This document shows, in pieces, positions 1 through 8,634 of a stretch of 64,000 bases of DNA; the first letter of the stretch is position 1; every line of letters begins with the position of its first letter. This DNA is from Streptomyces noursei (GTDB taxonomy: Bacteria; Actinomycetota; Actinomycetes; Streptomycetales; Streptomycetaceae). The stretch lies in assembly GCF_016917755.1 (NCBI RefSeq), contig NZ_CP070326.1, positions 9,176,001 to 9,240,000 of the forward strand. Reading direction: 5' to 3'. The notes under the pieces are model-generated. The model worked only from the letters and a program-made list of their open reading frames with translations. It was not told where the DNA came from and ran no database searches. The translations under genes were made by a program, and so were the position numbers.

Positions 1-953
1 ACCGCGCCGGTCTCGCTGCCGCCGTAGTACTCGCGCAGCACCGGTCCCAGCCAGTCGATCATGGCGTGTTTGATGTGCGGCGGGCAGGGCGCGGCGGCAT
101 GCACCACCGAGCTGAGCGAGGACAGGTCGTAGCGCTCGCGGACGTCCTTGGGCAGCCGCAGCAGCCGGACGAACATGGTGGGGACCACCTGCGCCTGCTC
201 GATGCGGTGCCGTTCGACCAGCCGCAGGAACTCCTCCGCGTCGAAGCGCGGCATCAGCGTGATGTCCAGGCCGGCCGCCAGCGCCAGCACCGCGTGCTGG
301 CTGGGCGAGGCGTGGTAGAGCGGGGCGGGGATCAGGGTGCGGCCGCCCGGGGCGACCGCGAAGTACTCCAGGAAGCTCGTCACGGCCTCGGCGAGCCGGT
401 CCGGGCCGACCGGTTCGCGCAGAACCCCCTTGGGCCGTCCGGTCGTTCCGGAGCTGTAGATGACGGTGGGCGGACGGGCCTCGGCGGGCCGGGCCAGCGG
501 CGGCCGGTCGGCCAGCCAGTCGTCGAGGACGGGGTACCGGCCGGTGACCGGTGGGGCGGTGGTGCCGCAGGCCGCCGCCACGCCGGGCGGCACGGCGACC
601 TCGACGACCCGCACCCCCTCGGGGAGGACGGCGGTCACCGCGTCCAGCAAGTCGGTGTGGGCGAAGACCACCGTGCTGCCGCTGTCGGTGAGCACATGGC
701 GCAGGTCGTCCTGGCGGAAGTGCCAGTTGACGGGGACGGCGGCGGCGCCGAGCTGGGCGGCGGCGGTGGTGATCTCCAGATGGGCGGGCTCGTTGCGGAG
801 CACCACGGCGACCCGGTCGCCGGGGGTGACTCCCCATGCGGCCAGGCCCGTTGCGATCCGTGCGGCGCGGTCGAGGAATTCCGGATAGCCGCGGGCCTGT
901 CCGCCGCAGCGGATGGCGGGGGCGCCGGCGGCGGGCGGTGCGACGGATTCCAT
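1..953 (-). CDS. Acyl-CoA synthetase (AMP-binding enzyme), 5' part only
   Basis: Adenylate-forming acyl-CoA ligase: activates a carboxylic acid with ATP, then transfers it to CoA. The frame opens at the ATG at 953 and runs out of the window at base 1, so about 317 N-terminal residues are visible. The AMP-binding P-loop IYSSGTTGRPKGV is near residue 163, and the motif EYYGGSETG is at the window edge. The C-terminal lid domain is missing only because the window ends. It is divergent from the gene at 1115. The substrate cannot be read from this part; family assignment is firm. Confidence 0.92.
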   Translation of the reverse strand, partial: MESVAPPAAGAPAIRCGGQARGYPEFLDRAARIATGLAAWGVTPGDRVAVVLRNEPAHLEITTAAAQLGAAAVPVNWHFRQDDLRHVLTDSGSTVVFAHTDLLDAVTAVLPEGVRVVEVAVPPGVAAACGTTAPPVTGRYPVLDDWLADRPPLARPAEARPPTVIYSSGTTGRPKGVLREPVGPDRLAEAVTSFLEYFAVAPGGRTLIPAPLYHASPSQHAVLALAAGLDITLMPRFDAEEFLRLVERHRIEQAQVVPTMFVRLLRLPKDVRERYDLSSLSSVVHAAAPCPPHIKHAMIDWLGPVLREYYGGSETGA

Positions 954-1114
954 GGTGCCTCCAGAGGGAGCGGCCAGGACCGGCGCACACCGGTCCGGCT
1001 CATTGAAGCGCCAACCGCCGGGCGACCACCAGAGCGCACCGCGCCATCCCCGTCGGTGCTCCGATCGCCCCGCACAGGGGGCCGTCACCGGTGGCCGCTC
1101 CTATCCTCGGGACC

Positions 1115-1690
1115 ATGGGCAACAACGACATCCTGGGCACCCACGGCGAGGCGCTGAAGCTCTTCGGCGCCCGGGTCCACGCCGTCCGGGAGGACCAGTG
1201 GGAGGCGCCCACCCCGTGCGCGGAATGGTCGGTGTTCGACCTGGTCAACCACCTGACCGCGGAGCAGCTGTGGGTGCCCCGCCTGGTGCGGGACGGGTCC
1301 ACGGTCGCCGCGGTGGACGGGGACTTCGACGGCGACCAGCTCGGCGAGGACCCGGTCGGCGCCTGGGACCGGGCATCGGCGGCGGCGATGGCGGCGTTCG
1401 CCGAGCCGGGCGCCCTGCACCGGTCGGTCCACCTCTCCTACGGCACCACGCCGGCCGACGCGTACTGCACGCAGCTGACGGCCGACGCCGTGGTGCACAC
1501 CTGGGACCTGTCCCGGGCGATCGGCGCGGACGAACGGCTGCCGGAGCGCCTGGTGTCCGCGGCGCTGCGCGAGGTGGAGCCGTACTCCGACGCGCTGGAG
1601 GGGTCGGGGCTGTTCGCCGCGCCGGTGGAGCCCCCGGCGGACGCGGACGACCTGACCCGGCTGCTGTGCCTGCTCGGTCGCCGGCCCTGA
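1115..1690 (+). CDS. TIGR03086-type metal-binding protein (mycothiol-dependent isomerase-like)
   Basis: 191 aa, DinB/maleylpyruvate-isomerase N-terminal-like fold. The family signature PTPCAEWSVFDLVNHL sits at residues 32-47, and the conserved TADAVVHTWDLSRA helix supplies a likely metal-ligand histidine. Members are thought to be mycothiol-dependent metal enzymes; the reaction of this one is unknown. The ATG at 1115 is chosen over an in-frame GTG at 1091 because it begins the conserved N-terminus. A -10-like TATCCT at 1102-1107 places transcription start at about the ATG, so the mRNA may be leaderless. Confidence 0.85.
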   Translation: MGNNDILGTHGEALKLFGARVHAVREDQWEAPTPCAEWSVFDLVNHLTAEQLWVPRLVRDGSTVAAVDGDFDGDQLGEDPVGAWDRASAAAMAAFAEPGALHRSVHLSYGTTPADAYCTQLTADAVVHTWDLSRAIGADERLPERLVSAALREVEPYSDALEGSGLFAAPVEPPADADDLTRLLCLLGRRP

Positions 1691-1704
1691 GGGGCGAAGC
1701 AGGG

Positions 1705-1739
1705 GCCGGCCCCGCCCCCGCGGAGGGGTCGGGGCCGGC
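1705..1739. terminator. Hairpin terminator between convergent genes
   Basis: A perfect 10-bp inverted repeat, GCCGGCCCCG at 1705-1714 and CGGGGCCGGC at 1730-1739, extendable inward by further C/G pairs. It lies 14 nt after the stop of the plus-strand gene and 17 nt from the end of the minus-strand gene at 1757. There is no U-tract, as is usual in Streptomyces. It could act on both strands. Confidence 0.7.
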
Positions 1740-1756
1740 GGACACCCGCGGTCGGG

Positions 1757-1927
1757 TCAGTCGATGCCGCGGACGATATGGGGTTCGACGGGATCCTCCT
1801 CGCAGCCGGCCAGACGGACCGGAGCACAGCGGTCCCAGGCTTCGAGATTGCGGACTTCCTTGATACGCCCGGGGCGCTCGCCCTGCTTCAGACGGGGCTG
1901 CTTGTGTTGAGCCTTGTGCAATGCCAC
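1757..1927 (-). CDS. Small basic protein of unknown function
   Basis: 56 aa, no family recognised. The start is taken as the GTG at 1927 because GAAGGAG (1940-1934) lies 6 nt upstream; an ATG at 1942 would place that ribosome site inside the gene. The N-terminus is rich in Lys, Arg and Gln (ALHKAQHKQPRLKQGERP), followed by two cysteines (DRC, AGCEED) and the end EPHIVRGID. There is no signal peptide or membrane segment. It stands alone between two plus-strand genes. The ribosome site and third-position GC support translation; the function is open. Confidence 0.6.
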   Translation of the reverse strand: MALHKAQHKQPRLKQGERPGRIKEVRNLEAWDRCAPVRLAGCEEDPVEPHIVRGID

Positions 1928-2342
1928 CACGCACTCCTTCATCGAGGTATTGGTTCCGACGCGGTGGCGCCTTGTTCACAAACCGGGAGGTCGGCCAGGG
2001 TTTGTGGCGTTCCCGCGACGGGCCAATGGTGTTGGCGTCTCCCAGGAGGGTCGTCCGTCGCCCTCCAGAATATCGACGCGGCACGTCGGCCGCTCGACTT
2101 TTTCCGGTGAAATCGGCACGTCTCGGGGCGGCGGGAATCCCGCCCGGCACCACCGCGGCCCCGGGGCGCCCCGGACACGCTGCGTCATTCACCCGGACGG
2201 CCGTCAGCCCCTCTTCCGCGCCGCGTTCGCGGCGCCCCGGTTGCCGGGGTCGGGGGCCTGCGTAGCGTGGAAAGGTAGGGCGTATGCGCGAGGGCGCCCT
2301 TCCGCGTGCCGTGTTCCGGCGCCGGTGGCCGCGGTGCTACCC
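1928..2342 (+). promoter_or_regulatory. Intergenic region with promoter for the LMF-like gene
   Basis: 415 bases without a convincing gene. A plausible plus-strand promoter is TTGCCG (2241-2246), a 16-base spacer and TAGCGT (2263-2268), giving a start near 2275 and a leader of about 70 nt before the ATG at 2343. The minus-strand small gene at 1927 must also be expressed from here. GC-rich inverted repeats occur around 2125-2180 and 2220-2250. Confidence 0.45.
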
Positions 2343-3776
2343 ATGGGCGCTGTGGAATGGTTCTCGGATCCCGGCTCCTGGCTCGGGCGGCTGGTCTTCC
2401 AGCGTCTGCTGGCGGTGCTCTACCTGGTCGCGTTCGTCTCCGCGGCCCGACAGTTCCGGGCCCTGCTGGGGTCCCGGGGGATGCTGCCGATCCCGGACTT
2501 CACGGCGCGGGTGCCGTTCCGACTGTCCCCGTCGGTCTTCCAGCTGTGCTACTCGGACCGCTTCTTCGCGGGCTGGGCCTGGAGCGGGGCGACGCTGGCG
2601 GCGGCGGTCGCGGCCGGGGCGGCGGACGCGGTGCCGCTGTGGGCGGCGATGTCGATGTGGGCCGTGCTGTGGGCGATGTACCTGTCCATCGTCAACGTCG
2701 GGCAGACCTGGTACGGGTTCGGGTGGGAGACGCTGCTGCTGGAGGCGGGGGCGCTGGCGGTGTTCCTCGGCAACGCCGACACCGCTCCCCCGGTGCTGAT
2801 CATGTGGCTGCTGCGCTGGCTGCTCTTCCGGGTGGAGTTCGGCGCCGGACTGATCAAGATGCGCGGGGACCGCTGCTGGCGCGATCTGACCTGCCTCTAC
2901 TACCACCACGAGACCCAGCCGATGCCGGGCCCGCTCAGCTGGTTCTTCCACCACCTGCCGAAGCCGTTGCACCGGGTCGAGACGGCGGCCAACCATGTCG
3001 CCCAACTCCTGCTGCCGATCCTGCTGTTCACCCCGCAGCCGGTGGCCGGGTGGGCGGCCCTCGGGATGGCCGCCACCCAGCTGTGGCTGGTGCTGTCCGG
3101 CAACTTCGCCTGGCTGAACTGGATCACCATCGCGCTGGCCCTGTCGGCCGCCGCCCCGCTGTGGGCCGGTCCCCCGGCGGCGCCGGGTGCCCCGCCGGTG
3201 TGGTTCGAGGCGGTGGTGGGCGCCGCCGCGGTCGGCGTCCTCGCGCTCAGCTACCGTCCGGCGCGCAACCTGGTCTCCCGGGGCCAGCTGATGAACACCT
3301 CCTACGAGCCGCTGCACCTGGTCAACTCCTACGGCGCGTTCGGCAGCATCACCCGGGTCCGCCGGGAGATCGTCGTCGAGGGCACCGAAGACGCGGTCTC
3401 CGGCCCCGGGACGACCTGGCACGCCTACGAGTTCCACGGCAAGCCCGGTGAACTGCGGCGTCTGCCGCGCCAGTTCGCTCCCTTTCACCTGCGGTTGGAC
3501 TGGCTGATGTGGTTCGCGGCGCTCTCGCCGGCCTATGCCCGGGCGTGGTTCCTGCCCTTCGTGGCGCGGCTGCTGGAGAACGACCGGGACACCCTGCGGC
3601 TGCTGCGCCGCAATCCGTTCCCCGATCTGCCGCCGGCCCGGGTGCGTGCCAGGGTCTTCCGCTACCGCTTCACGACCTGGCGGGAACTGCGGGAGAGCGG
3701 AGAGTGGTGGCACCGGACCGCGGAGCGGGAGTTCCTGCCGCCGGTGTCGCGGTCAGCTCTGTACGGAAGGCGATGA
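2343..3776 (+). CDS. Lipase maturation factor / HTTM-family integral membrane protein
   Basis: 477 aa with several hydrophobic helices over residues about 15-310, then a soluble C-terminal domain. It matches the bacterial lipase-maturation-factor-like family of the HTTM (vitamin-K-carboxylase) superfamily. Family landmarks are SIVNVGQTWYGFGWE, the helix with FRVEFGAGLIKMRGD, TCLYYHHETQPMPGPLSW, and the C-terminal NSYGAFGSITRVRREIV. Vertebrate LMF1 is an ER lipase chaperone; the bacterial role is not established. The ATG at 2343 begins the conserved region but lacks a clear ribosome site (GTG codons lie at 2325 and 2334). The 3' end overlaps the convergent TPR gene by 107 bases. Confidence 0.85.
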   Translation: MGAVEWFSDPGSWLGRLVFQRLLAVLYLVAFVSAARQFRALLGSRGMLPIPDFTARVPFRLSPSVFQLCYSDRFFAGWAWSGATLAAAVAAGAADAVPLWAAMSMWAVLWAMYLSIVNVGQTWYGFGWETLLLEAGALAVFLGNADTAPPVLIMWLLRWLLFRVEFGAGLIKMRGDRCWRDLTCLYYHHETQPMPGPLSWFFHHLPKPLHRVETAANHVAQLLLPILLFTPQPVAGWAALGMAATQLWLVLSGNFAWLNWITIALALSAAAPLWAGPPAAPGAPPVWFEAVVGAAAVGVLALSYRPARNLVSRGQLMNTSYEPLHLVNSYGAFGSITRVRREIVVEGTEDAVSGPGTTWHAYEFHGKPGELRRLPRQFAPFHLRLDWLMWFAALSPAYARAWFLPFVARLLENDRDTLRLLRRNPFPDLPPARVRARVFRYRFTTWRELRESGEWWHRTAEREFLPPVSRSALYGRR

Positions 3777-4767
3777 CCATCTCGCGGGCGTGCCGCAGTC
3801 CGATCCGGGCGAAGTCCCGCTCCAGCAGGTCGAGTTCGGCCAGGGTCCGGGCGCGGTCGCGGCCGAGCCGGGCACGGGACTTGGCCAGGCCCAGCCGGGA
3901 GAGCGCCTCGCCGCGCGGCTCCCCCATCGCGCGGAACTCGTGCAGCGCGCCGGTATAGGTGTCGCGGGCCTCGGCGTAGCGGCCGGCGCGGTAGAGGACG
4001 TTGCCGCGCATCTTGTGGTTGTAGGCGAGCGCGCCGGCCAGGTCCATGGTGCGGCAGATGGTCTCCGCCTCGGACAGCAGGGCCAGCGCCCGGTCCGGCT
4101 CGCCGCGGACGGACAGCACGTCGGCCACCCCGCGCAGCGACCAGGCCCGGCCGCGGAAGTCGTCGGCCTCGGCGGCTATCCGGGCGGACTCCTCGAACAG
4201 TTCCAGGGCCTTGCGGTGTTCGCCGGTGTTGCGGTGCATCTGGGCGATGCCGGACATCGCCCAGACCATGTGCCGGGCCTCGCCGTGCGCCCTGGCCTGG
4301 TCCAGGAGTTGCTGGTGCAGCTCGGCGACCGCGGCGTAGTCGCCCTGGATGCGGCCGGTCTCGGCGAGGCCGGCGAGGGAGTAGCCGTGGGCCAGGCGGT
4401 CGCCGCCGGTCTCGGCCAGCGCCACCGCGTGGCCGAGCAGCCGCCGGGCCAGCGCCAGGGTGCCGCACTGGCGGGCCAGGGTGCCGCCGCTCCACAGTGC
4501 CCAGGCCATGGCGGCCGGGTCGCCGGCGGTCCGGGCGCTGCGGTAGGCGGCCCGCCAGGCGGCGCCCGCGGCGTCCGCCCGGCCCAGTCGCCGGTTGGCC
4601 TCGGCGACGGCCAGCTGGGCTCTGGACCGGGCGAGCGCGGTGTCCGCGTCGGCGAGTGTCCGGTGCGCCGTGGCCAGCACCTCTTCGTAGGAGGAGTTCA
4701 CGCTCAGCGCCGAGCCCAGTTCGCCCTGGTACTCCGGGGCGAATGCCTTGCCGTACATCAGATCCAT
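3670..4767 (-). CDS. Tetratricopeptide-repeat protein
   Basis: 365 aa made of about seven TPR-like helical pairs between residues 30 and 340, for example ALAYNHKMRGNVLYRAGRYA and ARDTYTGALHEFRAMGEP. It has no DNA-binding or NB-ARC domain and no signal peptide, so it is probably a cytoplasmic protein-interaction scaffold. GAGAGG lies 2 nt upstream of the ATG at 4767. The last 107 bases are antisense to the 3' end of the LMF-like gene, so the C-terminal tail (Ala/Pro/Thr-rich) may be a read-through extension. Function is not assignable. Confidence 0.8.
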   Translation of the reverse strand: MDLMYGKAFAPEYQGELGSALSVNSSYEEVLATAHRTLADADTALARSRAQLAVAEANRRLGRADAAGAAWRAAYRSARTAGDPAAMAWALWSGGTLARQCGTLALARRLLGHAVALAETGGDRLAHGYSLAGLAETGRIQGDYAAVAELHQQLLDQARAHGEARHMVWAMSGIAQMHRNTGEHRKALELFEESARIAAEADDFRGRAWSLRGVADVLSVRGEPDRALALLSEAETICRTMDLAGALAYNHKMRGNVLYRAGRYAEARDTYTGALHEFRAMGEPRGEALSRLGLAKSRARLGRDRARTLAELDLLERDFARIGLRHAREMVIAFRTELTATPAAGTPAPRSGATTLRSPAVPARS

Positions 4768-5014
4768 GGCCTCTCGATCATTCGTTTGCCGTGCTCACGA
4801 ACGTACGAAAGATGGAGGGTGCGGCGAATCCGTCCCCGTATGGGTTGTGGCGTACGACTGGAGTGCTACGTGTGGGGGTGTTGGTCATCATCGCGACGTA
4901 CGGGGCGCTCGGGGTTCGGGGGGCCGGGGTGCACTGACGGGGCGTCATAAGCGGTGCCCTTGCGGGGCGGTGTGGGGCGGGTCACTCTGGCTGGCACCGG
5001 ACCGGAGGTGTGGC

Positions 5015-6187
5015 ATGGGCGAGGCGGCAGGGGCGCGCGGCGGGATCGGGCGGCGGCGGTTCGTCGGGGCCGTCGGGGCGATCGGGGCAGTCGCGGCGGC
5101 AGGGGCGGCCGGGGTCGGCGCTCCGGCGTGGGCCGGGCAGCGGCGACTGCGGCCGCTCTTCCTGGGGACGTACACCTCCAAGCCGGGGGGCGGCACCGGC
5201 ATCGGGCTGGCCGGTTACGACCCGGCGACCGGGGCGCTCACCGGCGGCGGCGTGCTCCCGGGGGTCGCCGATCCCTCCTACCTGGCGCTGGCGCCGGACG
5301 GCCGGACGCTCTACGCGGTCGACGAGCAGGAGGACGGGGCGGTGACGGCGGTCGCGCTGCGCCGGGACGGCGGCGGGCCGGTGGTGCTCGGCGCCCGGTC
5401 CACCGGCGGGGCCGGGCCGTGCCACCTGTCGGTGCACCCCGGCGGACAGTGGCTGCTGAGCGCCAACTACCTCTCCGGGAGCGTGGCGGTGCACCCGATC
5501 GACCGGCGCAGTGGCGCGCTGGGGCCGCGCACGGACCTGGTCGTCCACAGCAGCCCGCCGCCCGGCCCCGGGCAGACCGGGCCGCACGCGCACCAGATCG
5601 TCACCGCGCCGGACGGCCGCCATGTGCTGGCCGTGGACCTCGGCAACGACACCGTCTACACCTACCGGCTCGACCCGCGGGCCGGGACGCTGACCCAGGT
5701 GGCGCACGCGGCGCTGCGGCCGGGCGCCGGACCGCGCCATCTGACCTTCCACCCGTCGGGCCGCCACGCCTATCTGGCGAACGAGGTCGACAACACGGTG
5801 GTGGTCTGCGGCTACCACCCGCGCAGCGGGCGGCTGGTGCCCGGGGCGCCGCAGTCCACCGGGACCGGTCCGGGGGTCAGCTATCCGGCGCAGATCCTGG
5901 TCACCGGCGACGGCCGGTTCGCCTTCCTGGCCAACCGCGGTGACAACAGCCTCACCCGGTACGCCGTGGAGGCGGGCGGGGCCCGGCTGCGGCTGTTGGA
6001 CACGGTGCCGGTGGGCGGCGATTTCCCGCGGCAGATCGCGTTCTCGTCGGATCGGCGGTGGCTGTTCGCCGCGAACCAGAAGTCGGGGTCGGTGACGGTG
6101 TTCGCGGTGGACGCCCGGAGCGGGGCGCTGGTGCGGGTGGGCGAGCCGTTCGCGGCGCCGATGGCGGTCTGCGTCCTGCCGCGCTGA
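5015..6187 (+). CDS. Tat-exported lactonase-family beta-propeller protein
   Basis: 390 aa. The N-terminus has a twin-arginine signal (GRRRFVG at residues 12-18, then an Ala/Gly-rich hydrophobic stretch ending PAWAGQ). The rest is a seven-bladed propeller of the 6-phosphogluconolactonase/lactonase family (PF10282), with repeats such as LGTYTSKPGGGTGI, GPCHLSVHPGGQWLLSANY, PHAHQIVTAPDGRHVLAVDL and GPRHLTFHPSGRHAYLANE. GGAGG at 5004-5008 fixes the ATG at 5015. Export argues against the cytosolic pentose-phosphate reaction; the substrate is probably an extracellular lactone or sugar derivative. Confidence 0.88.
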   Translation: MGEAAGARGGIGRRRFVGAVGAIGAVAAAGAAGVGAPAWAGQRRLRPLFLGTYTSKPGGGTGIGLAGYDPATGALTGGGVLPGVADPSYLALAPDGRTLYAVDEQEDGAVTAVALRRDGGGPVVLGARSTGGAGPCHLSVHPGGQWLLSANYLSGSVAVHPIDRRSGALGPRTDLVVHSSPPPGPGQTGPHAHQIVTAPDGRHVLAVDLGNDTVYTYRLDPRAGTLTQVAHAALRPGAGPRHLTFHPSGRHAYLANEVDNTVVVCGYHPRSGRLVPGAPQSTGTGPGVSYPAQILVTGDGRFAFLANRGDNSLTRYAVEAGGARLRLLDTVPVGGDFPRQIAFSSDRRWLFAANQKSGSVTVFAVDARSGALVRVGEPFAAPMAVCVLPR

Positions 6188-6270
6188 CCGGCCCTGCGCG
6201 CCGGGCCGTCGGCGGGGTCGAAACACTGCGGCAACCGGCCCGCACGATTGGCGCGTTAGCGTCGCGCCCC

Positions 6271-7698
6271 ATGAGTACGGGAACCACAGCAGCCGGCGCT
6301 GAGGGCGCGCCGGACACCGCGAGCCCCGGCGCGGATGCCGCCGGCACCGGCCCCGGCACCGGCCTCCGGCAGGGCCTCAAGCGCCGCCATGTGCAGCTGA
6401 TCGCGCTGGGCGGGGTGATCGGGGCGGGGCTGTTCGTCGGCAGCGGGGAGGTGGTCCACTCCGCCGGGCCGGCCGCGGTGCTGTCGTTCCTGGCGGCCGG
6501 CGGACTGACCGTGCTGATCATGCGGATGCTCGCCGAGATGACCGTGGCGCAGCCGGCGCTGGGCTCGTTCTACGCGCACGTCCGGGAGACCCTCGGGCAC
6601 CGGGCGGGCTTCGCGGTGGGCTGGCTGTACTGGTACTTCTTCGTGATCGTGGTCGCGGTCGAGGCGGTGGCGGGCGGCCGGATCGTCCGGCTGTGGCTGC
6701 CGGGCGTGCCGCTGTGGGCGGTCAGCCTGGTGCTGATGGCGCTGCTGACGGCGACGAACATGGTCTCGGCCCGCTCCTACGGCGAGTTCGAGTACTGGTT
6801 CTCGTCGATCAAGGTCGCGGCGATCGTGGTGTTCCTCTTCCTCGGTGCGCTCTTCGTGCTCGGACTGTGGCCGGGGTCGGGCGGCGGGCTGGCGCAGCTC
6901 ACCGCGCACGGCGGGTTCGCGCCGGCCGGGGTCGGCGCGGTGCTGGCCGCCGTCGTGCCCTGCGTCGGCTTCTTCACCGGCGCCGAGATCGTCACCATCG
7001 CCGCCGCGGAATCGGTCGAGCCGGAGCGGGCGGTGGCCCGTGCCATCCGGTCGATCGTGCTGCGGGTGGTGGCGTTCTATGTCCTGTCCATCTTCCTGGT
7101 GGTCGCCGTGGTGCCGTGGACGTCGAAGGCGATCGAGGTCAGCCCCTATGCGGCGGTGCTGGACCGGCTGGCGGTGCCCGCGGCCGGGACGGTGATGAAT
7201 GCGGTCGTGCTGGTTGCGGTGCTCTCCTGCCTGAATTCCGCGCTCTACACCTCGTCCCGGATGCTCTTCGCGCTCACCCGCAACGGGGACGCGCCGCGCG
7301 GTTTCACCAAGGTCAGCGCGAGCGGGGTGCCCCGCCGGGCGCTGCTGGCCGGTACGTCGGTCGGATATCTGTCGGTGATCGCGGCGTGGATCTCGCCCGA
7401 TGTCGTCTTCTCGTTCCTGATCAATTCCTATGGCGCCATTGCCCTGTTCGTCTATCTGGCGATCGCGGTCGCGCAACTGCGGATGCGGCGCCGGCTGGAA
7501 CGCGAGGAACCGGCCCGGCTGACGCTGCGGATGTGGGGCTTCCCCTGGCTCAGCCGGCTGACCATCGCGCTGATGGCGCTGGTGATCGGGGCGATGGCGG
7601 TGCTGTCGGACAGCCGGGCGCAATTCTGGCTGAGTCTGCTCACGCTGGGTGTCGTCCTGGCCGCGTACGAAATCCGCCGGCGGGTCCGGCGGAGCTAG
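6271..7698 (+). CDS. APC-family amino acid permease
   Basis: 475 aa, about 12 membrane helices. The first helix has the family motif GGVIGAGLFVGSG, preceded by the cytoplasmic GLRQGLKRRHVQLIALG. ARSYGEFEYWFSSIKV and SLNSALYTSSRMLFAL are typical of the GABA/aromatic/general amino-acid permease branch. The ATG at 6271 follows a TAGCGT -10 element (6257-6262), so the transcript is probably leaderless. Substrate is not predictable. It stands alone, closed by the hairpin at 7709-7744. Confidence 0.9.
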   Translation: MSTGTTAAGAEGAPDTASPGADAAGTGPGTGLRQGLKRRHVQLIALGGVIGAGLFVGSGEVVHSAGPAAVLSFLAAGGLTVLIMRMLAEMTVAQPALGSFYAHVRETLGHRAGFAVGWLYWYFFVIVVAVEAVAGGRIVRLWLPGVPLWAVSLVLMALLTATNMVSARSYGEFEYWFSSIKVAAIVVFLFLGALFVLGLWPGSGGGLAQLTAHGGFAPAGVGAVLAAVVPCVGFFTGAEIVTIAAAESVEPERAVARAIRSIVLRVVAFYVLSIFLVVAVVPWTSKAIEVSPYAAVLDRLAVPAAGTVMNAVVLVAVLSCLNSALYTSSRMLFALTRNGDAPRGFTKVSASGVPRRALLAGTSVGYLSVIAAWISPDVVFSFLINSYGAIALFVYLAIAVAQLRMRRRLEREEPARLTLRMWGFPWLSRLTIALMALVIGAMAVLSDSRAQFWLSLLTLGVVLAAYEIRRRVRRS

Positions 7699-7708
7699 AT
7701 CAGGTCGC

Positions 7709-7744
7709 GGGCAGGCCGTCCGCGGCGCCTCGGGCGGCCTGCCC
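7709..7744 (+). terminator. Terminator of the amino acid permease
   Basis: 14-bp stem: GGGCAGGCCGTCCG (7709-7722) pairs with CGGGCGGCCTGCCC (7731-7744) with one G-T wobble and an 8-base loop. It starts 10 nt after the permease stop and is followed by a pyrimidine-rich run. Confidence 0.75.
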
Positions 7745-7871
7745 TCCCCCTCTCGCACACCAACTTCCAGAATTCCTCGGAAATCCATCCGAATTCACTG
7801 GAGACACCCCCCGGCTTCTCCGTGTATTCCTTTTGGGATTTCCAGGATATTCACTGATCGGCGGATCTTCA

Positions 7872-7893
7872 GCGGCGGCCGTTCAGCCGCCGC
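7872..7893 (-). terminator. Terminator of the rpf gene
   Basis: Perfect 8-bp stem GCGGCGGC (7872-7879) / GCCGCCGC (7886-7893) with a 6-base loop, just beyond the stop of the minus-strand rpf gene at 7897. The 100 bases between it and the permease terminator are unusually AT-rich for this genome and hold no gene. Confidence 0.65.
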
Positions 7894-7896
7894 CAC

Positions 7897-8634
7897 TCAC
7901 CCCTTGCTGGAGGCTTCGACCCGAAGCCGGGTGCCCGGGTAGATGAGGTTCGGGTCCTCACCGATAACCTGGCGATTCTGCCGGTAGATTTCCTGCCAGG
8001 GCTTTCCGTGGACCACGGCGATACCGCTCAGGGTGTCTCCCGCATTGACCAACACCAGGCCCACGGAAATCCGGTGCGGTGCCTTCTTGTAAGGCTTTTC
8101 CTGGGGCCTGTGGTGACGGCCGTGGGTGCGCTTGGGCGTGATCTTCTCTCGGGCCGGCAGGGTGTGCACACCGCCGCGGGCGACGCCGTGCAGCCCCAGC
8201 GAGGCGGAGCAGGCCGGCCAGGCGCCCCAGCCCTGGCGGGCCAGTACCCGTTCGGCGACCCGGATCTGCTGTTCCCGGGACGCCCGTGAGGCGCGTGCCG
8301 CATAGCTCCCACCGCCGAAGGAACGCCAGGTCGAGTGGCCGAACTGGAGCCCTCCGGAGAATCCGTTGCCGGTGTCGATCCGCCAGTTGCCGCCGCTCTC
8401 GCACTGGGCGAGGCGGTCCCAGGTGCCGGTGCCGACGGCTTCGGCCGGCTCCTCGGACACCGCGCCCAGCGCTCCGGCGGCCAGCAGGACGGCGGCCGCG
8501 GTGACCCCCCGGGCCCCCCGGCCGCGCAGTGCCTCGCCGCGGACGGCCCGCTCCGCCGGTTCACGGATTTCCGCTGCCCGGCATACCTGCGGTTCCGGCG
8601 ATTCCTGCGTTCCCGGTACCTGCTGAGTTTCCAT
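7897..8634 (-). CDS. Resuscitation-promoting factor: Rpf transglycosylase domain plus LysM
   Basis: 245 aa secreted muralytic enzyme that cleaves peptidoglycan and promotes spore germination and regrowth in Streptomyces. Residues 1-67 are an atypical, long signal region with a hydrophobic core (VTAAAVLLAAGALGAV). The Rpf domain follows (WDRLAQCESGGNW; E79 is the predicted catalytic acid; then GFSGGLQFGHSTW). A basic linker leads to a C-terminal LysM domain (residues about 190-240: VNAGDTLSGIAVVHGKPWQ, NPNLIYPGTRLRV-like end). GGGAGC lies 6 nt before the ATG. The gene has a long upstream region with a strong hairpin (8828-8866). Confidence 0.92.
   Translation of the reverse strand: METQQVPGTQESPEPQVCRAAEIREPAERAVRGEALRGRGARGVTAAAVLLAAGALGAVSEEPAEAVGTGTWDRLAQCESGGNWRIDTGNGFSGGLQFGHSTWRSFGGGSYAARASRASREQQIRVAERVLARQGWGAWPACSASLGLHGVARGGVHTLPAREKITPKRTHGRHHRPQEKPYKKAPHRISVGLVLVNAGDTLSGIAVVHGKPWQEIYRQNRQVIGEDPNLIYPGTRLRVEASSKG

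Noticed and set aside
2337..3713. Minus-strand 458-codon frame opposite the LMF-like gene
   Set aside because: Low-complexity Arg/Gln/Pro/Gly translation with no domain; a typical antisense shadow in high-GC DNA.
7760..7870. AT-rich stretch between permease and rpf as an att site or horizontally acquired remnant
   Set aside because: No flanking repeats, integrase or tRNA; it simply lies between two terminators.
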